This document shows positions 20,691 through 33,009 of a DNA stretch of 64,000 nucleotides, piece by piece. The DNA is from Trichobilharzia szidati. Its lineage: Eukaryota > Platyhelminthes > Trematoda > Strigeidida > Schistosomatidae. Numbering within the stretch: position 1 is the first letter of the stretch; each line of letters begins with the position of its first letter. A model generated the notes under the pieces. It did not search any database. It saw only the letters and a list, made by a program, of their open reading frames with translations, and was not told the DNA's origin. The translations under genes were made by a program, and so were the position numbers. The DNA lies in assembly GCA_944472155.2 (NCBI GenBank), contig OX235272.1, positions 85,318,020-85,382,019 on the forward strand. Reading direction: 5' to 3'.

Positions 20691-20934
20691 TCAAGGTGGA
20701 TGGTTAACATATAGACATTCAAAATTCTTTTATCATTAGCTTATTTTTTTGCCAATCTCCTTATCTTCTGATTTTTTTTTCTACAGTTTGAATAAAGTAC
20801 TAGTTCGACTCCTAACCATCCCAGTAGACACTTCTAGCAAAGAAAGGCTCGCATTACTGCAGAGAAATCTTCATGTGATGTACTGGTAGCTGATTGATTT
20901 TGTTTGAACTTTCTCTCTTGATCAGAAAATGAAA

Positions 20935-21875
20935 CATGTAGCTACCGAAACCGATGTATGGTGGTCTGGACGCTAGAAATCAATCTTTGCGTTTTACTGT
21001 ATAGCTAACCAGAAATTCATTGAGTTACTCACTGCGGTAGAATGCCTCAACAAGAGTAGAAAGACAGTTATTTGTGACAGCATCCGTAGTGCTATTCACC
21101 AAAAAGTTTTTCCCATTCCTCTACGTTCCCAGTTGAACATAGAGATTCGAACTAAAGGCTTGAAGTTGTGGTAGCAGTTGTGTTTATTTTTACGGGATTA
21201 GGTTGCTAGGTTCATGCCCAACCTTTTTTCTTTACCAGTCTTATCAATGGCTTAGCGAGGTAAAGGAGTGCGTCAGCCGAGGATCGAACCCCGAACCACT
21301 TGCGTGGTTGGCGGGTACTCAGTCACTATGCCACCGACTGATTTAACGAAAATAACATACTAAAAACTCAAAGTTACCTCAACGTGGATGTTAGGCAGCT
21401 ATGTAGGTCAAATCAGACTTCTGCCAGAAAACAAGTAATATACACCATGATTAATTAACTAAAGTTAATGGTAAGAAGTAACTTAGAATCAAGTAGAATA
21501 TTCTCAACAAGGTAGGATCAAAAGCTGTCTACACAAGAAGTAGGCGAAGTACTAATGATTGCAGACAGTCTAATGTCAGAACCATCTTGATTCACTCAAA
21601 CAAAAGCGTAGTCTTAAAACAATAAATTATCAGTGTATTGCACAACCACAAAGAGAAACATTCAAATTAGAGATTAAACATAAACGAAGACAAATATTAA
21701 GGATCCAGTCGATATGTAATACGCAAATGATAGAAGAGTGATATATAGTCTAGGAGAAAAAGGGATAATGATCACAGAGTTAGTTGGAATGTCTAAATAA
21801 TTAACAGCATCATTAAATAGATCGTCCAGGATGGGTTTCCGAAATAGTTATTCTAATGCAACACATGCGATTTAA
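20935..21875 (+). repeat. R-x repeat, interrupted by an S1 SINE
   Basis: Copy of a repeat of about 650-700 bp also at 37362-38015, 53225-54245 and 55375-56560. It begins near TACCGAAACCGA and ends near TTCTAATGCA. Better copies start TGTNANGACC and end CA, so a solo LTR is one explanation. The S1 SINE at 21107-21342 splits it. No coding sequence seen. Confidence 0.55.
21107..21342 (-). mobile_element. S1 SINE, reversed, inside R-x
   Basis: Reverse S1: tail at 21107, GGTTCGATCCT-type B-box near 21275, A-box near 21325. Moderately diverged. Confidence 0.8.
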
Positions 21876-21904
21876 ATTATGCCATGTATTAGAATTACGC
21901 TTGG

Positions 21905-22300
21905 TGCAAATGTCATCAAAAACATTTCAAATAGGCTTCAGACTTTCATCAAAGCTCCCTCCTCTGTCTTCATAATGAATATCAGATGGTCAGCCTGAAA
22001 GGATAAGCAGCAACAAACCGGCCGAGAACCTATCATCCAACGAATATGGGCGATCGAATACACGCTGAGGAGACCGTAGAGTGACATCACTCACTAGGTT
22101 GGACGTTGAGCCCAATCTAAATGGGAAATGATTTGGGTGTGGGTCTGATGGTGATGTGAAGAAGGTCGTGCGGGAGAGAGATGAGAGCTTATGTGGAATC
22201 GTGTAGCCAGCTCAAGTGGACTGCACAGGTGAGGGCGAAATGGACATGTGGTGCTGAAGCCTCATGTCCCACTCGGGAATCAAGGGAATAATAATTATAA
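21905..22300 (+). pseudogene. RTE LINE 3' end
   Basis: Plus strand: relics of the WERTNQ region, the GHTLRRP block and the final VVEALCS-like end, with a tail of AATAATAATT at 22290-22300. Heavily frameshifted. Confidence 0.7.
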
Positions 22301-22419
22301 AACATTAATAATGAGCAATAGGAAATCCTGAAGTATCAAATTGTACGCCTAACACAGTAGACAGTTATTGTAACTCCGTGCTGTACTGATGCAATTCTGT
22401 TGCTCAGTACACGAATTAT

Positions 22420-22657
22420 ATTCTATTCCTTTTAGTTCCCAGCGGAACGGAGGGCTTCAAGCTAGAGCTTTTCGAAGTCTCGTCAACACTGGTTTTATTT
22501 CTACGGGGTGGGGTTACTTGCTATTGTCACGCCCGACCTTCCCACTTTGCTTGGTTTATTACCAGATATGAGAGGTTTGGGAGTGTGTCGGCAGGGAATA
22601 GAATCTCGGACCACCTAAGCGGCTGGCGAGCATTCTACCTCTGGGCCAGTGACGCAT
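22420..22657 (-). mobile_element. S1 SINE, reversed and diverged
   Basis: All parts of S1 can be followed on the minus strand, from the A-box region near 22650 to the TTCCGCTGGGAACT-like tail near 22440. The B-box is damaged. Confidence 0.7.
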
Positions 22658-22659
22658 TA

Positions 22660-23129
22660 TATATAATAACACAATGTTCTGAGTACATGTTCGGACGTAT
22701 ATCGGTCAAATTTTAACCCAAAACCTTCTGCTTTAAAGTCAAGTAATCGAAACATTAAGTTGCGACTATGCGTTTTGTCATTTGAAGTGATCAGTATTAG
22801 GTTTATTGAAAACACAAAATTACCGTATTTTATGATACACTTAGGTGATTAGTATCACTTAAAATCAGAAGCGTATAATTCATTCTGTTAAAAATATCTA
22901 TTTAGTGCTAAAAGCATTGTTTACATCGTCAAAACGGAATTTCATGCATCCGAGCTATCAACAGTAAACCGCATTTGATAAATGTGTTTTGTCTGAACGG
23001 GATACATCCGGAGTTATTTCATTCCGATGGTTAACACAGCTCTTGAGTTTCCTTTAGTTTTTGTGTTGTGGAAGTTAACTGAATGTCATTGCCAGTTTAA
23101 AAAAAATATGTGAGCGAAACGTTGAATAA
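22660..23129. other. AT-rich stretch, nothing recognised
   Basis: No feature supported. Confidence 0.4.
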
Positions 23130-23650
23130 TTTTAACATGAAATTGTTTCTAAATCAAACTGATGACTTATTTCTAGATGAGAGATCGACTAAAGACTATT
23201 GTACTTAAAAGCGAGCTAGATAATGGAACATATATTTGAATAAAACTCCAAGTTGATGAAATAATATAGTAACAGTATATTATAGAAAATACCGTTAACG
23301 AGTTATTGAAATTAATGGTTACTTGGTGATACAGTTAAAATTCACTGTTACGAATTATTAATATAAACCACAGAAGCGTCCACCCCTGGATTCGTGTCTA
23401 CTAGTAAGTGCTGTGCATTGATTGTACAATAGTTTTCGGATGAAGATGAGAGATTCCTGCAAAATCCAGTGGATACAACATGGTTAGTAATGAAGCAGGC
23501 AGACAGTATGGACTAGTGAGAAGATGAAACGTTGAGCAACACACTGTATTTTAGATTACCCTCCGAAGTTTTTCAATGAATCGTTTTAAACAAAAGTTGT
23601 GTACAACGTTTCCACTTCTAACATCTAACAAAAAAACTGTACAGTCAAAT
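23130..23650 (+). repeat. R-w repeat
   Basis: Matches 47310-48080 in reverse orientation, including the GGTGATACAGTTAAA stretch that marks an insertion site in the other copy. Family unknown; no coding motif. Confidence 0.6.
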
Positions 23651-23753
23651 GATTTCAAACTCCACAAACTTTACTGAAAACGATATGTATGTGGTACAGT
23701 AATCAGTACTAACTATTCACCATTCTGTTATCTAATTGAACTGAATTAATGAA

Positions 23754-23973
23754 TTTTTTTCCTTCACGTTCCCAGTGGAACATAGGGCTTCAAGCTAGTG
23801 GCTTGAAGTTTCTGTAGCAGTGTTTATTTTACAGGATGGGGTTGCTAGCCTCATGCCCAACCTTTCCTCTTCACCAGCATTATTTCTGGCTTAGCGAGGT
23901 AAAGCAGTGCGTCGACCGGGGATCGAACCCCGGACCACATGAGGTGTGGTCGGTGAGCGTCCTAACCGCACAC
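23754..23973 (-). mobile_element. S1 SINE, reversed, with 11-base target duplication
   Basis: Reverse S1 lacking the first bases of the tRNA-like head. GAATTAATGAA occurs at 23743-23753 and 23974-23984. The sequence is close to the S1 at 36499-36710. Confidence 0.88.
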
Positions 23974-23984
23974 GAATTAATGAA

Positions 23985-24627
23985 TAATACTAATTTTATT
24001 CCAAATAGTACCTTTGGTACAAATATGAAATTTTTGACATGTAGTACAGTACTGCGTCTAATTTACTCAATACAAGGGTAATAATTAAAATAGGACATTT
24101 ACATTGATGATACCATTGTTCAGTGAGAATATGAATATAAAATTAAAATTAAAGTGGAGATATTGACAACAGTGCAATAATGAAAGAAAGAGGAAAAAGG
24201 GACGTTCACTTAGCGTTTCTCAGTAAGTTACTGGTTCCATATCTAGCACATTTCTCATCACATAAAATCTGTGATAAACAAGGTTTCAGAGAGCTTTTAT
24301 ACTTAAGTGTCAAGCATACATTCTTTCATCGTTGCTTCTAGTCCTACCTACTGAGGTGTAGGTTGAGAGTTGTGTAGAGAGATGAAGCCCACGGTTTGAC
24401 ACAATGAAGTTCTCCGTTTCCGTGCATAACTCCATGTGTCTATCTACAACAGTATTAATAAGTTGGTTGGGCAACACCCCACTCGTCCTACTGACAGCTT
24501 TTAGTGTCCTTCACAGTGTTACAAAGTCTTTAATAAGTTGCCCGAGAAAGATTCAACAGGAGGATCATTAGTAAGGGACAGATAAAACGCATGAGTTAAA
24601 AATCAGTTAAGGTAGATACATTTGTCA
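23985..24627. other. Unassigned sequence
   Basis: No coding motif. Part of 23990-24050 faintly resembles the S1b tail. Confidence 0.35.
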
Positions 24628-24862
24628 CTGGCACAGCGGTAGAATGCTAACCAACCGCGCACGTGGTTCGGGGTTCTTCTTCACACTGATGCACTCCTTT
24701 ACCACTCTAAACCAATAATAAGACTGGTAAAGATGGAAGGTTAGACATGAGACTAGCAACCTTATCCCGTAAAGCTGAACACCACTCCTACCGAAACGTC
24801 AAACCTGTAGCTTGAAAACACCCTATGTTCAACTGGGAATGTAAAGAAATAAAAAGAAGTAG
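24628..24862 (+). mobile_element. S1 SINE, diverged
   Basis: A-box TGGCACAGCGG is present; the B-box is interrupted (GGGGTTCTTCT). Body and CTATGTTCAACTGGGAATG tail are recognisable. Confidence 0.75.
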
Positions 24863-24904
24863 AGATTGTTCTAACTTCATTAAGCAGAATGTCAAATGAA
24901 ATAT

Positions 24905-25335
24905 CTTTGTAGAAACTAACATGATGTGGGAACGCCATGAAAGACCAGAGGTAATAAATAATCCAGGAGAATTAATATTTGACTTAGTTCAAAATTCAGT
25001 GCCATCTGTGATAGTGGAGCTATGTGAACGAACTAGTATTATGCAAGTCACACTCATATCTGAAAGTGAAATCAACAGCCTAACATTTGGATGGATTCAG
25101 TTTAATACCATTTGATAAGGACTATTGACAAATTTCTCATAAAAGAACGTTATACACTTTGGAACAGGCATAGAAACAGTCAGATCATCAACATACTTAA
25201 GAAAATTGGTCTCATCAGAGTGGGACAAGTCATGTCAGAAGAAAGAAAACAGAAAAAGAGAAAGAACAATACCTTGAAGAACACCGGTTAGAGTCATGAA
25301 ATATCCTTTGTATTAAATGTGAATCTTACTGTTTG
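24905..25335 (-). pseudogene. CR1/Jockey-like LINE reverse transcriptase fragment
   Basis: The minus strand reads TGVLQGIVLSLFLFSFF (motif B) near 25240-25300, then KYVDDLTVS (motif C, codons at 25178-25198), then GIKLNPSKC and AVDFTF, the expected next RT block. The order and spacing are those of CR1/Jockey RTs. Stops are present. It may belong to the same family as the 3' end at 38478-39168. Confidence 0.8.
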
Positions 25336-25579
25336 TCATATAATGAATCCGTGAATTTTTACTTCAGAACCTATGGAGAAAGCAGAGGGAGATAGCTAGT
25401 TCCTCAAATATTTCTTGATTTGATTTGATCAATATGATTATGGAAAAAATTCAACACTGTAGTCTAGACTCCGCTCAAATCGTTTATGTGTACATTTAAG
25501 AACTTGAGGAGAAAATTTCGGTTTTTTCCTCATCTCACCCAGTAATGATGTGGAGATATACTGCCGTGGTCATCGGTCC

Positions 25580-25815
25580 GTCAGTGGCTCAGTAGTAGAA
25601 AACTCTTCGACACCGCAGGTGGTCTGAGGTTCGATCCTCGGCTGATTCACTCATCAGCCTTGCTCAAACGATAGTAAGCTCGAAAAAGGGGGAATGTTGA
25701 GCGTTAGGCTAGCGACCAAATCCCATAAAATATGCCATCACTGTTACTGTAACTTCAGAGCTCAAGGTTGAAGCCTGGTATTCCACTAAGAATGCAAAGG
25801 ATTGAAATAAGTAGT
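25580..25815 (+). mobile_element. S1-like SINE, old copy
   Basis: A-box TGGCTCAGTAG, B-box GGTTCGATCCTC and the GGCTAGCGACC body are visible. The tail is altered (TGGTATTCCACTAAGAATG). The most diverged S1 in the window. Confidence 0.65.
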
Positions 25816-26039
25816 ATAATCGTAGTCATCGTGACTAAGATGCAGAGTTAACTGAAACTGTAGTGCCTTATTATAGTGTATTTCTCAAAATATGAATTCC
25901 CTGGAGTGTCTGTCTTCTGATATTGTTTATATATATTGATGACAAACTTTAAGAGTCTCATTCTTCATCTTCTTCTCAAGATTGCTCTTAAGGGTGAATT
26001 TTAAGTACCTGTTTACACTTATGCTGTACTTGTCTCAAG

Positions 26040-26080
26040 TAAGTTATATATATATATTATATATATATATATATATATTA
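26040..26080. repeat. TA dinucleotide microsatellite
   Basis: About 40 bases of almost pure TA repeat with one break. Confidence 0.9.
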
Positions 26081-26211
26081 GTTAAGTAGTCAGAGTGAAG
26101 TTACTGATACCTTGATTTCACTTATTATATTATATTAGACTTGTTTTAGTGTATCAAATTAAATGTCTGTAGTTATTATTGTATAAGTAAGCTATGATTT
26201 CGCTCTATCAG

Positions 26212-27655
26212 TGGTGATGAAATACTTCGTATCATAAACTGTAAGTGATGGGGGAATAGTCACTTGATTAGAATATTCGTTAATGAATTGTTTCTGCCAC
26301 TTTAACCCCTCCCCACTTCATTTTGGTTTTATTACTTATGCGAAATAATTCTCTTCTATTGGGATCAGTAAGCGTCTGAAATGACGAGAAGAAGTAACAG
26401 TACTACTTGAGAATATCTCAACATTCATTTTCATGCAGATTTGGAATTAAGTTGAAAGGTGTTTCAATCAACATTAGTTCAGTTTACTCTCAGTAGGCTG
26501 AGAAATATTCTAATTTGAAACGTTTCGTGAAGAAGGTAAAATCTAGTCTCTTTTTTTATGTTATTATTCACAGAGTAGACGACAAAAAATTTACATTGAC
26601 TTACTTGTATTAAAATAATCAGTATAAAGGATTGTTATTTCAAGCCTTCTTCACCTGTCTAACACAATATGCAGTTTGTAAAATTATAAGATGACATTAT
26701 ATTAATCTTTCTTTCAGTACACAGAAACATTTTGCACCTTGAATAAAGCAAATAGCTAAGATGTTGATTAGTTCATGACGAAAATCTAGCCATTGTAATT
26801 GTTCACAAATCCCCACATATTCTATAATCTGAGTACCAATCACCAACTCAGTGATACCAGCTGGATGGAATTCATGAAGCTGAAATAGAGAGTGGTGACA
26901 AGTGGTGTCAACTATGTCAAGGTGAAGTGGATATTCATCTCAGATGTATCAGTGAGGACAGCACTATATCAAGAGTTGACATAGTTAGAATTCATGTGTC
27001 AGTGAATTCCAGAGGAAGTGATTGAATGAGCTTGTTGTCGAAACCTGAAGATCTCTAGGTAAATTACTGCGTACACAATCCTGAGGACTCCCAGAATAAG
27101 ATGAAACAACCCTCTGACTGATGTTAGTTCGTGACGTAAATTTAACAATTGCAATTAGTCTAAAATCCCCAAAAATCCTTTAGTCTAAACAGCTAAGAAA
27201 TTAACCAAAGTGTTTGTGGGAGTTCAACTCAGTATACTTTAGTTTCTCTTGAATCTACTACTGCATCTCATTAGCTAACTAAAACCTCAGCGGATGAAAT
27301 TCCTACATAACGAAGGCTGTATATTTAAATACTATTTGATGTCATCATTTCTTACTTCCATAATAAGTGTCAACTGAATCCGGGTATATCACTGTAGAAT
27401 AATTTAAGTAACATTATAAACAGCACAAAACTTAAGGAGACAAAGTGCTTTCTGGTTTCCACTGATTCTCTAACTGAAGTTCCTTGGCGATCAATCATGA
27501 AATTAGTCAGATCCCCACAAAGTAATACTTGAAAATTAGTCAGAACATGCCAACTGACTGAGTACAGGTTAAAGTTGACTGAAGTTCTAGGGGAAAGTAG
27601 TGAGCAGTGAGGTTCACCGAGTTGAGTGTGAGGAAGGATGGTTACCTTAGACACT
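26212..27655 (+). repeat. R-y repeat, arm 1 of a distant inverted pair
   Basis: Matches 38016-40180 in reverse orientation over its whole length, apart from a LINE inserted in the other copy. It contains a tRNA-like or S2-related segment near 27000-27120 with a hammerhead-like core (CTGAGGA, then GAAAC near 27090-27110). No coding motif. It could be one half of an inverted segmental duplication or simply two copies of a dispersed element. Confidence 0.65.
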
Positions 27656-27664
27656 GGTTGCCAG

Positions 27665-27835
27665 TGATGGGCCATTGAAATTTATACTATCTGCTGAATG
27701 GTCAACGAGCTCACCTAGTAACAGTGAAGGTCCCGGATTCTGTCCCTGATGGAGTAAGGAGATAGCTGTTAAGTACTCCCTGGTTTTCAGTGTTTCCCTT
27801 ACTGAAGTCAGTTTGCAATGAAAATTGTTTCATTC
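27665..27835 (+). mobile_element. S2-like tRNA head and tail, decayed
   Basis: TGCTGAATGGTCAACGAGCT is an S2 A-box region. The B-box (GGATTCTGTCC) is damaged, and the segment ends AAGTACTCCCTGGTTTTCAG as in other S2 copies. The ribozyme core is not recognisable. Confidence 0.5.
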
Positions 27836-28760
27836 TACTGTGAAGCTGTTTTTTTAATCTGCACCTGCACCAACTAGCACTATCCTACTACAATGGATTT
27901 ACGTTAGTATTTATTCAGTAAACGAGAAGTGGGGGAAAACAGTGTCTCCTAATTTACAATTTATGTCAATCTGAATTATAGTGCGACAGCATTTCACATT
28001 CAGCAAATAATTTGCATCAAACCAGATGTAGTAATCTCCAGTGGCAGGAACTTATTTAAACTCATCACCAAATGAGTAATTAGTAAGCATTGAGTATTTG
28101 TCCCCACACTCAACCTGGTGTACCCCACTGGTCATGACTTATCACTTATATTTCATAGGTTAATAAGTGACAGAAACTGTAGGTACTAGTTTTTACCTTT
28201 ATACCCTGAGTAGAGAAGACCAAGAAGGATTATTGATCAATGCTGCTTGAGCATTCAACTAAGTGGTATCAAACCTTCTCTAGAAAATCATTCTTCATAT
28301 TTCCACAGTTAAGTTATTCTCTTTCTTCATCCAAAAACAACGGATACCTTCCTTTTTTATTTTCGTTATTAATCATTCTGTTAAAATTCATTCAGACAAA
28401 CTTGAGTAGACAAGCGAATTTTTCCAGACCTTTATTTCAATTTCCTTCAACTGACATACGATATATATAGTGATAGCAGATCAATGAATACTCCGCTCCC
28501 CCACGCCCCCGAAAAAATTGGAGACAGTAAACAGGACTGCAGACAATAACACACTGAGAGGAAACTGGAATTAGTCAGGAAAGGAGTAGACACAGGGTTG
28601 TTGATATTTTTCCAACAAAAAATATTCACTTCTTGATTAGTAAAACTAAGATTTATGTCCTGTGATTTCATCAGTGTTGAGCGTTTTGCATCAAATTCAT
28701 ATTACTAACCAAAGTTGTTACTTCATATCACTTACTCTATAGGCAAAGATAAATAAGACG
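27836..28760. other. Unassigned sequence
   Basis: 28060-28145 has weak likeness to the S2 5' region (GTACCCCACTGGTCATGA). Short frames at 28240-28470 and 28447-28671 have no motif and overlap each other. Confidence 0.35.
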
Positions 28761-28764
28761 TCAG

Positions 28765-30165
28765 AATTCAGTCTGCATCAAATAGAGAACTAGAAGCATG
28801 ATACTAGCTGCTTTTTTCACCATCTAGTGACCAGTCAAAGTATCTTATACAGGAGATCAGTCATGAAGCTGAATAACTCAGTGGTAATGATATGATCGTT
28901 AATACAGTTGTAGTTGCGCTAACGAATTTTCTACCTAATCCATTCGCGAGCCTATTATACTAAGTACTATTAGTAACAAAAACACAATACGATACCACTG
29001 AAAACGCGACGCAAGAAGAGAAGACTGACTGTTGACGTGGTGAGCTTTTACTGTCTCATATCAACAATGAAAATGATTGACAGCGCTCGCGTATATATAT
29101 GCTTTAAATGACCTTGAGCGACACTAATCACATTGCTAAATTAAAACAACAAACGCCTCCTTCAAAGTAATCTACAGAGTCAAGAACAACCTATCAAAGG
29201 CAATACGGTTTCGCCTTCTTTGTATCGCTGAAGCTCTGGCCATTTACATAGGAAAACCGGAGCTGTACATACAAAAAACGGATTACTCAACGACTTCTAC
29301 TGTCTTGGTAACAACTTTTTTGATTTGATTTTTTTTGATGACTTAATTTTGTTTCTTTGCCTGTCTTTTGATTGCTTATAATTCATGCATTCATTTAGAA
29401 CTCTTACGTAGTGTCGTGTTATCTACTTTGTTCCTATGTGCATCCTGAGTAGAACTCACTCATCAAGCTATTCATATTATTACATAACTTCTTTTAACAA
29501 CTGTTTGTGACAACTCATCACCTTTGTTACTACCCTAATTTTACTAACACCTAATTTTCTTGACTGATTTTGTATTACCAATTACCAGTCTTCACCTGTT
29601 TAGTTAAAATAACTATAACCAATTGTATTTTTGTTTGACAAACTTAATGCACACACACATACAAAATAACACATGTATATTTGCGATTGTACAGCTAAGG
29701 AAATGAATTCGCCGCCGAAAAGAGACTCTTCGCTGATCTACGTGTTTTGTTTTCAATAATGCCTGGATGGGGGACTATACATGAATTGAATTATAACAGT
29801 CAACAACCAATAGGATTTCAAGGTCATACGGAGTGGGAGAATCAACAAGTGGGGTGAGAGAAATAAAGACAGATATGCAAAAGTTTACGTAGAAAATTAC
29901 TTCTGTGTATCAGGTAACGTCTGTGACTACAGTATTGTCACACGGGTTTGAATCTCAGGAGGAATTTGAGTTCCTTCAAGATTGTAGATGCGCTTTAGTG
30001 ACTAGTAAGTTTCAATAAGCATGAAACGTAAATTTAGGGCCTCCTTCGGATTGCCTCCAACCATTTAATAACTAATTCAGAGTGCACTATAATGGAGAGC
30101 CACCTGGCATGGTGACCACAATGCAAAATTTACTGATAGAGTTCATTCGAACCTAAAAGGAATAC
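28765..30165 (+). mobile_element. S4 repeat split by a PLE
   Basis: 28765-28900 is the 5' half of S4 and 29905-30165 the 3' half. The S4 sequence near AACTCAGTGGTAA resumes at GGTAACGTCTGTGACTACAG. The S4 copy is therefore older than the PLE fragment in the middle. Confidence 0.6.
28901..29900 (+). pseudogene. Penelope-like element C-terminus and 3' region
   Basis: The plus strand reads FKVIYRVKNNLSKAIRF, then LLCIAEALAIYIGKPELYIQ near 29160-29280, the C-terminal block of PLEs. The 3' region ends in a hammerhead-like motif (about 29690-29740): helix I CAGC/GCTG, an altered core, GAAA, and helix III AAGAG/CTCTT. RT and nuclease are absent. Confidence 0.65.
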
Positions 30166-30254
30166 CAGGGGCATGACGCTAGTTAGTAGCTAGTGTTAAT
30201 GTGAATGACTTCGAATATCAATTTAATTGAGAAAACTAAGAATGCAAGGAAATT

Positions 30255-30490
30255 TTTGTGACTCACTTGCACAGAGGTAGAATGCTCGCCAACCACGTAT
30301 ATAGTCTGGGGTTTTATCTTCAGCCGACGCACTCCTTTACCTTGACAAACCAGTAATAAGACTGGTAAGGAGTGAAGATTGAGCATGTGGCTAGCAATCC
30401 TATCCGGTAAAAATGAAACCACTGCTATAGAAACTTCAAGTCTCTAGCTTGAAGCCCTATGTTCCACTGGGAATGTAAAGGAATAAAAGA
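30255..30490 (+). mobile_element. S1 SINE
   Basis: S1 with a damaged B-box. Flanked by near-identical AAGGAAATTTTTG (30246-30258) and AAGGAAAATTTTG (30491-30503), a probable target duplication with one change. Confidence 0.75.
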
Positions 30491-30639
30491 AAGGAAAATT
30501 TTGGAATCCTGGGACACAAATGAATCTGTCAACCACACATCAGGTTTATAAATCAATGGTGAAGTCATATTATTAGAAACCAATACAATTGATAACAAGA
30601 CATGTTCATGTGAATAGTCATATATTTCATTTGTGAAGA

Positions 30640-31770
30640 CGCACAAAAGCTCAAAGAATTCTTACTAAGACGCACGTTCAAAGTTCAGTTCACTTTCATT
30701 AGGGAGATTTTTAGACAGATAGATGACATAACCATCTGATCCGCTGTTTGCTGTTATTGTATGGAGAAGCTTGAAAACTATCAACTTGGTCATAGCATCA
30801 GTCATTATTCTGTTTATAGGGCATACGTAGACGACACTTTCGTTATCTCCGATAAGGACGTAATACTTAATGATATCTTGCCTGTATTCAACAAGTGCCA
30901 TCCTTTTTTGCAATGTAACATAGAAAATGAATCTGAAATAAGCATTGCTTTTCTTGATATGTGCATCAGTAGACGTAATGACAGATTTATCACAGGATCC
31001 ATCCACCAGAAGCGTACATGGAGTGAACAAATAACCAAATTTTGTAGTTGGGTAACTGTCTTCAGGAAATGAAACTTGATTCAGTCGCTCTGCTTTAGGA
31101 TAATAAATATTTTCAGTTCTGACTGTAGTGACTCAGAACTTTCCTGCCTAAGAGTAACGTTCACAGAAAACGGTTACCGGAACATATTTATTGACCAAAA
31201 CATAGAGGATAGGCAATCTAAACTGGTCACTGGCTCAATATTCCAAAGAAAACCATATTCACGAATTTGGAATTCAAAGGTGATCAGGCTTCAGATATAT
31301 GCTCAATAATCGTCTTTCTAAATCAGTCAGTAAGGCGTTATTTGCTGCGAAACTACGTACGCTGTTCATTGTCTATGTAAAACATAAGCCCCCTAGTCTG
31401 GCTGCCTCCATGTACGTCTATCATTTCACCTGCTCTTGTGGAGTAAAGTAGATTGGCGGTAGCCAGAGACAGCTTTCCATAAAGATACTAGGACATATTA
31501 CAGCATGGTTTTACAAGGGAGAAAAGACGGGTGTGCAAAGATCTTTTCTACAACACTTAATCACCTTCTGCCAGCCTAATAATCTCAACTATGACCTAAA
31601 GGTCATCTATCGGATTCATGCTAACTTGCCGCTTTATCTTCGTTTTAAACTTCATTCATGAATTCAAGCCAGACCTTTGTGTACAAAAGTAGTATGTACA
31701 AACCCTATTTCTACCTTGGCCACAGATAGATAAACATTTATTTCATGCAACCGGTTCCCTTCTCTTCAAA
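30640..31770 (+). pseudogene. Penelope-like element: RT end and GIY-YIG
   Basis: The plus strand reads a decayed motif B region (IFRQIDDITIRS), then intact motif C YRAYVDDTFVISDKD near 30820-30850 and IAFLDMCISRRND. A linker follows, then the GIY-YIG region (YHFTCSCGVK) near 31415-31445 and the C-terminal block VIYRIHANLPLYLRF near 31605-31650. Several stops lie between. The element's 3' end resumes at 32166 after an S2 insertion. Confidence 0.8.
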
Positions 31771-31784
31771 CATTTATTTATTTA

Positions 31785-32165
31785 TTTATTCAAGTATTGG
31801 TTCGTAGTGATTTGATTGACTGGCTGTAGGATTCCATCATAAGCTGACATGACTTAGAGAACCACTGGAAAACGTGATGGTACTGAACAGCTGTTTCGTC
31901 CTCCTCCTTTGGGACTCTTCATCAGCAAGCACTCACCACAGGGGGTTCGATTCCAGGACCTTCTGGTTACAAGGCGAGCTCGTAGACCATTGAGCCACTG
32001 GGACCCGATCCAATGGCCCAAGAATTCTAGCTTCTGCCAATTCACGATGCAGTGCAACCGCTAGACAATGTCACCTGTGGCGAATATTTGTCCTCACACC
32101 GGACGTGTTGCACCCTACTGGTCACGATTTCCCACTAAAACCCCAGAACTAGCACTACGTACCTG
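31785..32165 (-). mobile_element. S2 retroposon with complete hammerhead core, reversed
   Basis: Minus strand: 5' region, tRNA-like head (TGGCTCAATGG A-box, GAATCGAACCCC B-box), hammerhead at 31879-31934, tail. It is inserted in the 3' region of a PLE, since PLE sequence flanks it on both sides. Confidence 0.75.
31879..31934 (-). ncRNA. Hammerhead-like ribozyme of S2, core intact
   Basis: Minus strand: CTGATGA (31919-31925), helix II with GTCC/GGAC, GAAA (31894-31897), minimal helix III CAG/CTG, then a GUU cleavage triplet and CAGTAC. Helix III is as short as in Smα. Helix I has mismatches in this copy, and GUU is a less favoured triplet. Confidence 0.6.
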
Positions 32166-32345
32166 ACATTTTAATTGCATTCCATACTTCTATTATTACT
32201 ATTATTCTTTTATGTGTTCACACCTTTGTTTCAATTTCCTCAAGAGATATAATTTCTTAAAAACCACATACACACATTTGTGCAGCGTGATAATAAATTC
32301 GTTGAAAAGAGTCTCTTTGCTGAATATTGTGTTCTTAAATCTCTT
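32166..32345 (+). mobile_element. PLE 3' end with hammerhead-like motif
   Basis: Continuation of the PLE at 30640. At 32282-32323: CAGC/GCTG helix I, altered core (GTGATAA), GAAA, and helix III AAGAG/CTCTT. The motif matches 29690-29740 in layout. Confidence 0.55.
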
Positions 32346-33009
32346 TACCTTGTCAATGATATTGTCTAGAATGAAGTATATTTATTGAGGAACAAATGCA
32401 TGAACCTGGTTTGAAAAGTCTCTTCGGCTATCGTGGATCATGAAAGTATATTCCAAGAAAGGTGTGTATTTATTTACCTCCAATTCATAAGCTACCTCTG
32501 ACTTCTATCTTATGACATTATTCATTGGCTTACCCAGGCTGTGGAAAATACCCGTCAGGACATTATACAGAAAAGAAGAAGAAGTCCAGAAAAGAGATAT
32601 CTTGTAAGCGATTTCATTCTCAAAAGCAGCTATATAACCACGTTTATATTACATAAATTTACATAGATACAATTATTATTTAATCTCACATAACAAGAGA
32701 GATTAAAGGTGATAATAATTTCCGACTTGATTTGAAATTTCGAAGGTGTAAATATAGATTACAAGCACCCTAGAAACAAAATTACAGAGAATTTGAAGAT
32801 AATTTTAAAGTAGTTTTTTAAACGACAGGACAGCTGTGAACAGGAAAAAACTGAAATAATCCTTTTTATAACCAAAAATTAAAGAAAAATGAAAAGAATT
32901 AGAAAATGAAAAACAAAAACTAAGGAGTCAAACCGAACTCGATCCATGCTAGTTGTAAAAGTTGAACTAGTTTCTTTTGAACACAACTCCAGCTTTTTGA
33001 AGCATTTGG
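32346..33009. other. AT-rich stretch, nothing recognised
   Basis: A-rich runs near 32820-32920; no coding motif. Confidence 0.4.

Noticed and set aside
26040..26080. TA repeat as an origin or promoter
   Set aside because: A simple microsatellite with no associated structure.
27370..27675. 101-codon minus-strand frame
   Set aside because: Lies in the R-y repeat; the matching arm near 38016-38300 does not keep it open.
30665..31030. 121-codon minus-strand frame
   Set aside because: Antisense to the PLE RT on the plus strand, which carries the YVDDTF motif.
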